The notes beneath the pieces are model-generated. The model was not told the DNA's origin. It worked only from the letters and a program-made list of their open reading frames with translations, and made no database searches. A stretch of 11,440 bases of DNA. Source: an uncultured Clostridia bacterium. GTDB taxonomy: Bacteria; Bacillota; Clostridia; Christensenellales; Aristaeellaceae. The stretch is from the NCBI GenBank assembly GCA_934643535.1, contig CAKUCE010000076.1:1-11440 (forward strand). Direction: 5' to 3'. The stretch's first letter is position 1; each line of letters opens with the position of its first letter. Below, one piece after another: positions 7,355 through 11,440 of this stretch. Made by a program: the position numbers and the translations under genes.

Positions 7355-9685
7355 ATGAAGGAGACCCTTTCGTTCAACAAGGACTGGCGCTTCCATCTGG
7401 GCGACGTCCCGGTGGAGGAAGCCAAGCTGAAGTCTCCCATGTATATCGAAGCCAAGACGGCCCGCAAGCGCTGCGGCCCCGCTGCCCGGGAGTATATGGA
7501 CGGCACGGAATTCTATAACGAGACGAACCTGATCTCCCACGAGACCTGGCTGTCCGTGAATGTGCCCCATGACTATATCATCGGGCAGGAGCCCAAGGAA
7601 GAAAACAACAATACGCTGGGCTTCTTCCGCTATGAAAACGCGTGGTACCGCAAGCACTTCACGCTGGACGCCGCCGACGAAGGCCGCCGCATCAGCCTGT
7701 ATTTTGAGGGCGTGGGCGTTCACTGCAAGGTCTACGTCAACGGCTGCTATATGCTCACCAACAACTGCGGCTACAACTCCTTTGAGGTGGACGTGACCGA
7801 CGTGGTGGACTTCGGGCAGGAGAACGTGGTGGCGCTGCATATTGACGTAAGCGAACACGAGGGCTGGTGGTACGAGGGCGCGGGCATTTACCGCCCGGTG
7901 TGGCTCATCAAGTCCGAGCCGGTGGCAGTGGACCTTTACGGCGTGTTCGTTCACCCGGAGCGCAGGGCAGTGGGCCGGTGGGATGTGCCCGTGGATACGA
8001 CTCTGCGCAACGACGGCTATGAGCCTGCTTTAGCCGTAGTGCGCTCCACGGCCCGAAACGCCGCCGGCGAGACCGTCCTTTCTCTGGAGGATTCCATCGA
8101 AATCCCCGCCCGGGAAAAGATCACCCTTCATCAGCAGGGCGCAGTGGCCGATCCGGCGCTGTGGGATATTGACAGCCCCCATCTGTACACGCTGGAAACC
8201 GTGGTCACGGTGGGGGAGAAAGTGGTGGAGCGCCAGACGAACCGCTTCGGCTTCCGCACCATCCGCTTTGACAAGGACGAGGGCTTCTTCCTCAACGACC
8301 GCCCGGTGAAGATCCAGGGCGTTTGCTGCCATCAGGACTACGGCCTGACCGGCAAGGCGGTGCCCAAGCGCATTCAGCGCTATCGGCTGGAACTGCTCAG
8401 GGAGATGGGGGCCAATGGCTACCGCTGCTCTCACTATCCCCAGCACGACTACACCATGCAGTGCCTGGATGAGCTGGGCTTCCTGACCATGTGCGAGACC
8501 CGCTGGTACGAAAGCACGCCCGAGGGCATGGCTCAGCTGGAAATGCTCATCAAGCGCGACCGGAACCATCCCTGCGTCATTTTGTGGTCTGCGGGCAATG
8601 AAGAACCCATGCACAAGACTGCGGCCGGCCGCCGGATCGCTCATGCCATGCTGTATCGGGCCCGCCAGCTGGACGGCACCCGTCCCGTGACCACCGCCGT
8701 ATCCCATGACCCGGCCCATTCCACCGTGGCTGACCTGATCGATGTGATGGGCGTGAACTACAACCTGACCCATTTCGACCTGCTGCACGAAACTTACCCG
8801 GACGTGCCGCTGGTTTCGACGGAATGCGTGGCCACCAGCACCACCCGGGGCTGGTATCTGGCGGACGATGTCAAGCGCGGCTACATTTACGGCTACGACC
8901 GGGATACCAACAAGTCCTTCCTGGCCCGGGAAAAGACATGGAAGTATTTCATGGATCGCAAGTGGATTGCCGGGGGCTATCAGTGGGCCGGCATCGAGCA
9001 CCGCGGCGAGACCGTCTGGCCCCGGCTTTGTTCGCAGGCGGGAGCTATCGATCTGTACCTGAATCGTAAGGATGCGTTCTATCAGAACCAGTCCCACTGG
9101 ACGAAGAAGCCCATGGTGCACCTGCTGCCCCACTGGAACTGGCCCGGCTGGGAAGGCAAGACCCTGCGGGTGTCCGTCTACACCAACTGCGACGCGGTGG
9201 AGCTGTTCCTGAACGGCGGATCGCTGGGCCGTCATGAGGTGGAGCCTTACGGTCACGCGGAGTGGCAGGTGGTTTACGCCCCCGGCAAGCTCGAGGCCGT
9301 TGGCTACCGTCAGGGGGAAGAAGTCTGCCGGGACGTGCAGGAAACCACCGGCGCGCCCGTGGCGCTGCGCCTGAAACTGGAGCGGGACGGCGTGCAGGCG
9401 GACGGCGAGGATATCGCTATCCTTACCTGCGACTGCGTGGACGCGCAGGGCCGTCATGTGCCCACCGCCGCGCCCTTCGTGCATTTCTACACCAACGAGA
9501 AAGGCTCCATTCTGGGCACCGGCTCCGATGTGTGCGACCATGTGCCCGTCACCTGCCCGGACCGGCAGATGCGGGCAGGGCTGATCTCCGTGGCCGTCCG
9601 GGCCGGAACGGAAAAAGGCGGCCTGATCGTGTGCGCCGAGGCGGAGGGACTGGCTCCCGCCGTGCTGGAAACCGAATTGCTGTAA
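7355..9685 (+). CDS. Glycoside hydrolase family 2, beta-galactosidase type, multidomain
   Basis: A 776-residue GH2 enzyme, most like the beta-galactosidases of gut bacteria, which remove terminal beta-linked galactose (other beta-sugars remain possible). It starts MKETLSFNKDWRFHLGD after a strong ribosome binding site. Domains in order: sugar-binding jelly roll (about 1-190), Ig-like sandwich (about 195-290), catalytic barrel (about 295-590) with GVCCHQDYG and a REMGANGYRCSHYPQ segment, a DUF4982-type domain (about 600-675, VELFLNGGSLG), and a C-terminal Ig-like domain of the GH2 C5 type (about 680-776). The acid/base is Glu416 in WSAGNEEP and the nucleophile Glu490 in VSTECVATSTTRG, so it should be active. 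There is no signal peptide, so it is cytoplasmic. No strong promoter is seen in the 128-base gap before it; it may be read through from the exporter genes. It is followed by a 281-base gap with a strong hairpin. Confidence 0.93.
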   Translation: MKETLSFNKDWRFHLGDVPVEEAKLKSPMYIEAKTARKRCGPAAREYMDGTEFYNETNLISHETWLSVNVPHDYIIGQEPKEENNNTLGFFRYENAWYRKHFTLDAADEGRRISLYFEGVGVHCKVYVNGCYMLTNNCGYNSFEVDVTDVVDFGQENVVALHIDVSEHEGWWYEGAGIYRPVWLIKSEPVAVDLYGVFVHPERRAVGRWDVPVDTTLRNDGYEPALAVVRSTARNAAGETVLSLEDSIEIPAREKITLHQQGAVADPALWDIDSPHLYTLETVVTVGEKVVERQTNRFGFRTIRFDKDEGFFLNDRPVKIQGVCCHQDYGLTGKAVPKRIQRYRLELLREMGANGYRCSHYPQHDYTMQCLDELGFLTMCETRWYESTPEGMAQLEMLIKRDRNHPCVILWSAGNEEPMHKTAAGRRIAHAMLYRARQLDGTRPVTTAVSHDPAHSTVADLIDVMGVNYNLTHFDLLHETYPDVPLVSTECVATSTTRGWYLADDVKRGYIYGYDRDTNKSFLAREKTWKYFMDRKWIAGGYQWAGIEHRGETVWPRLCSQAGAIDLYLNRKDAFYQNQSHWTKKPMVHLLPHWNWPGWEGKTLRVSVYTNCDAVELFLNGGSLGRHEVEPYGHAEWQVVYAPGKLEAVGYRQGEEVCRDVQETTGAPVALRLKLERDGVQADGEDIAILTCDCVDAQGRHVPTAAPFVHFYTNEKGSILGTGSDVCDHVPVTCPDRQMRAGLISVAVRAGTEKGGLIVCAEAEGLAPAVLETELL

Positions 9686-9744
9686 GACCTGCACAGACCC
9701 TGTTACATTTTTTGAATCGGGTGTGACAAATTTTGAATTTCATC

Positions 9745-9773
9745 GGCCCCGCCGCAGCATTTGCGGCGGGGCC
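9745..9773 (+). terminator. Strong GC-rich hairpin, probable terminator
   Basis: A perfect 12-base stem, GGCCCCGCCGCA (9745-9756) with TGCGGCGGGGCC (9762-9773), encloses a 5-base loop. It lies 60 bases after the GH2 stop and before the transporter promoter. The following bases are AAATCTTGCT, so the usual run of T is poor on the + strand, and none lies on the other strand either. It is probably a terminator or 3'-end protecting stem for the GH2 transcript; termination efficiency is uncertain. A T6 run at 9708-9713 precedes it but has only a four-base stem before it. Confidence 0.6.
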
Positions 9774-9808
9774 AAATCTTGCTATGGCCGAAAAAGGAAT
9801 TGCCGCCT

Positions 9809-9836
9809 TTTCCACAAAGCGCCGGTATGCTACACT
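9809..9836 (+). promoter_or_regulatory. Likely extended -10 promoter for the transporter operon
   Basis: A TACACT -10 box (9831-9836) is preceded by TG at 9828-9829, giving the extended -10 form TGCTACACT. A weak -35, TTTCCA (9809-9814), lies 16 bases upstream. Transcription would start near 9843, leaving a leader of roughly 120 bases before GTG 9967. The position, after the hairpin and before the permease genes, fits. An alternative reading, TTGCCG (9800-9805) with TATGCT (9826-9831), has a 20-base spacer and is less likely. Confidence 0.5.
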
Positions 9837-9904
9837 GCATCCAGAAGCGAACGGAACCGGCCGAGGCCGGGAAAGATCACGACGAAAGATCTCGCGGACG
9901 TTCC

Positions 9905-9938
9905 TCCGAAGAAACTCCGGGGAAATGTCCGAAGAACC
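9905..9938 (+). repeat. Two copies of TCCGAAGAA in the transporter leader
   Basis: TCCGAAGAAAC (9905-9915) and TCCGAAGAACC (9928-9938) are direct repeats 23 bases apart, sharing nine identical starting bases, between the likely promoter and the ribosome binding site. AraC-type proteins often bind pairs of direct repeats about two helical turns apart, but usually upstream of the -35, so the position is unusual. A GC-rich palindrome CCGGCC-GA-GGCCGG lies at 9858-9871. No function is shown. Confidence 0.25.
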
Positions 9939-9966
9939 ATTACGGAATGGAAAGGAAGGATCCCCA

Positions 9967-10923
9967 GTGGAAAAAGCATCCCTCGGCCGCCTGCCCTCCG
10001 AAACCAGGAAGGCCCGCCGTCATATGGTGCTGAAGCAGATGAAGGCGAATTATTTCCTTTATATTTTTCTGCTGCCCGCCACGGCATATCTGCTCATCTT
10101 CTGTTATGGCCCCATGTACGGCATTCAGATCGCCTTCAAGGATTTTTACGCCTATCTGGGCATTGAGGGCAGTCCCTGGGTAGGGCTGAAGCACTTTGAA
10201 AACTTCTTCCGCTCCCCCCGTTTCAGCGTGCTTCTGCAAAACACCCTGACGCTGAGCTTCTACAGCCTGCTGGCCGGCTTCCCCCTGCCGATCATTCTGG
10301 CGCTTCTGCTCAACTACACCCCGAAGCAGGGCCTGAAGAAGTTCGCTCAGACGGCTTCCTACGCGCCCCACTTCATTTCCACTGTGGTGCTGGTGGGCAT
10401 GCTGAACGTATTCTTCTCTCCCCGCTCCGGCTTCGTCAATACCATGCTGGGCTGGATCGGCGTGGACCCCATCTTCTTTTTGGGCGACCCCAAGTGGTTC
10501 AAGCACATGTACGTCTGGTCCGGCGTATGGCAGAGCACCGGCTGGGGGTCCATCATCTATCTGGCGGCGCTGGCGGGCGTAAGCCCGGAGCTGCACGAGG
10601 CAGCCATCATCGACGGGGCCAACAAGCTGCAGCGCATCTGGAACATCGACATTCCCACCATCATGCCTACCATGGTCATCCTGCTGGTGATGAACTTCGG
10701 CTCCATCATGAACGTGGGCTATGAGAAGGTCTTCCTGATGCAGAACGACCTGAACATGAGCGCCTCGGAGATCATCTCCACCTACACCTACAAGATCGGC
10801 CTGCAGGGCGCGCAGTACAGCTACTCCACGGCCATCGGCCTGTTCAACAACATCATCAATTTCATCATGCTGGTGGTGGTGAACCGCGTGGCCCGCGGCC
10901 TGTCCGGCAGCAGCCTGTGGTAA
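9967..10923 (+). CDS. CUT1 sugar ABC transporter permease, LplB/YteP type
   Basis: A 318-residue inner-membrane permease of a carbohydrate uptake (CUT1) ABC importer. GTG 9967 is chosen because AAAGGAAGGA (9951-9960) lies 6 bases upstream and the length is normal for LplB-type proteins; reading the frame from further upstream (TTG 9733) would begin at the intergenic hairpin. ATG 10024 is a possible alternative. Six membrane segments are visible, the first in LYIFLLPATAYLLIFCYGP. The cytoplasmic EAA loop that contacts the ATPase is present near residue 211 (EAAIIDGANKLQRIWNIDIP). PMYGIQIAFKDF is typical of the LplB/YteP branch, whose relatives import pectin- and xylan-derived oligosaccharides. 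It forms a pair with the permease encoded 18 bases downstream. No ATPase gene lies in the window; members of this branch usually share an MsmX-type ATPase. Confidence 0.93.
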   Translation: MEKASLGRLPSETRKARRHMVLKQMKANYFLYIFLLPATAYLLIFCYGPMYGIQIAFKDFYAYLGIEGSPWVGLKHFENFFRSPRFSVLLQNTLTLSFYSLLAGFPLPIILALLLNYTPKQGLKKFAQTASYAPHFISTVVLVGMLNVFFSPRSGFVNTMLGWIGVDPIFFLGDPKWFKHMYVWSGVWQSTGWGSIIYLAALAGVSPELHEAAIIDGANKLQRIWNIDIPTIMPTMVILLVMNFGSIMNVGYEKVFLMQNDLNMSASEIISTYTYKIGLQGAQYSYSTAIGLFNNIINFIMLVVVNRVARGLSGSSLW

Positions 10924-10941
10924 GAAAGGAGAAAGCGCCCT

Positions 10942-11440
10942 ATGGAACAAACTGCCGCAAGAGTGGGCTCCAAGGTCCACGAGACCCGGTTTGACCGTGC
11001 ATTCAACGTCGTGGTCTACGTGCTGCTGGCGCTGATGCTGGTCGTGGTGATCTATCCGCTGTACTTTGTGGTGCTGGCCTCCGTCAGCGACCCCCAGTAC
11101 GTCAACTCCGGCACGCCCCTTCTGTACCCCCGGGGCTTTACCATGATGGGTTATTCCCGGGTGTTTGCGGATAACCGCATCTGGATCGGCTATGCCAATA
11201 CGCTGCTGTATGCCGGGGCCGGTACGCTGCTGGCGGTGGCCGTCCAGGTGATGGCGGGGTACGCGCTCTCCCGGAACGATCTGCCCGGACGCAATATTTT
11301 CATGGCCCTGTTCGTTTTCACCATGTATTTCGGCGGCGGACTGATTCCCTTCTATCTGGTGGTCAAGTCCCTGAACCTGGTCAACAGCCGGCTTTTGATG
11401 GTGATGCTGGGCTGCTCGTCGGTGTACAACATCATTATCA
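10942..11440 (+). CDS. CUT1 sugar ABC transporter permease, YtcP/LplC type (partial)
   Basis: The first 166 residues of the partner permease; the gene runs off the right edge with no stop. ATG 10942 has AAAGGAG (10925-10931) 10 bases upstream and follows the LplB-type gene by 18 bases, so both are in one operon. After a soluble lead (MEQTAARVGSKVHETRFDRA) comes the first membrane segment (about residues 22-47), then an outer loop with SVSDPQYVNSG, the second segment (about 85-108) and a third containing FTMYFGGGLIPFYLVVK, a hallmark of YtcP/LplC permeases. The EAA loop is expected beyond the edge. A lipoprotein sugar-binding protein gene usually follows these two permeases, so one is expected next. 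Confidence 0.93.
   Translation, partial: MEQTAARVGSKVHETRFDRAFNVVVYVLLALMLVVVIYPLYFVVLASVSDPQYVNSGTPLLYPRGFTMMGYSRVFADNRIWIGYANTLLYAGAGTLLAVAVQVMAGYALSRNDLPGRNIFMALFVFTMYFGGGLIPFYLVVKSLNLVNSRLLMVMLGCSSVYNIII

Noticed and set aside
8030..9694. Antisense open frame of about 554 codons across the second GH2 gene
   Set aside because: Same reasoning: it is a shadow of a real GH2 gene, with low-complexity His/Gly/Ala-rich sequence and no family features.
9693..9713. Possible terminator: ACAG-ACC-CTGT stem before a T6 run
   Set aside because: The stem is only four base pairs and four bases separate it from the T run; the 12-base hairpin downstream is far stronger.
9709..9725. Catabolite-repression (cre) site candidate around TTTGAATCGGGTG
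   Set aside because: The spacing between the TGAA and CG positions is one base short and the other half does not match the cre consensus; no good cre site was found in any of the gaps.

Overview
The window looks like part of a carbohydrate-use locus from a high-GC Gram-positive (Bacillota, probably Clostridia) bacterium of the kind found in animal guts. The grounds are: GC around 60% by eye (not counted), strong AAGGAG-type ribosome binding sites, a sigma-A promoter, GTG as well as ATG starts, an AraC regulator, and a CUT1 sugar importer of the LplB/YtcP type. Genus cannot be told from the sequence. All eight genes lie on the + strand.

Layout. 118-3102 encodes a large GH106-like (alpha-L-rhamnosidase-like) glycoside hydrolase whose conserved N-terminus is encoded upstream of any usable start codon. 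A clear promoter (TTGCCT-17-TATAAT) at 3126-3154 drives a short GH2 glycosidase (3207-4931), which ends at a textbook terminator (4944-4971). An AraC-type regulator (5010-6017) follows. It overlaps the first of two genes for a split ThrE/YjjP-YjjB exporter (5989-6792 and 6789-7226), itself coupled to the second by a 4-base overlap. After 128 bases comes a second, longer GH2 enzyme of the beta-galactosidase type (7355-9685). A 281-base gap (9686-9966) holds a strong GC-rich hairpin and a likely extended -10 promoter. Then come two ABC-transporter permeases (9967-10923, and 10942 running off the window end).

How it fits together. None of the three hydrolases has a visible signal peptide, so they should act in the cytoplasm on oligosaccharides brought in by the CUT1 importer. 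Its binding protein is expected just beyond the right edge, and its ATPase is probably a shared MsmX-type protein encoded elsewhere. The AraC protein is the natural candidate regulator. The substrate is not known: GH106 plus GH2 enzymes suggest a rhamnose-containing plant glycan such as a pectin side chain or arabinogalactan, but this is inference. The ThrE-type exporter is the part that does not obviously belong to sugar breakdown.

I see no CRISPR array, insertion sequence, tRNA, rRNA or phage gene. The window reads as an accessory sugar locus built from known families. The open questions are enzyme specificity, the exporter's role, and the damaged-looking 5' end of the first gene.
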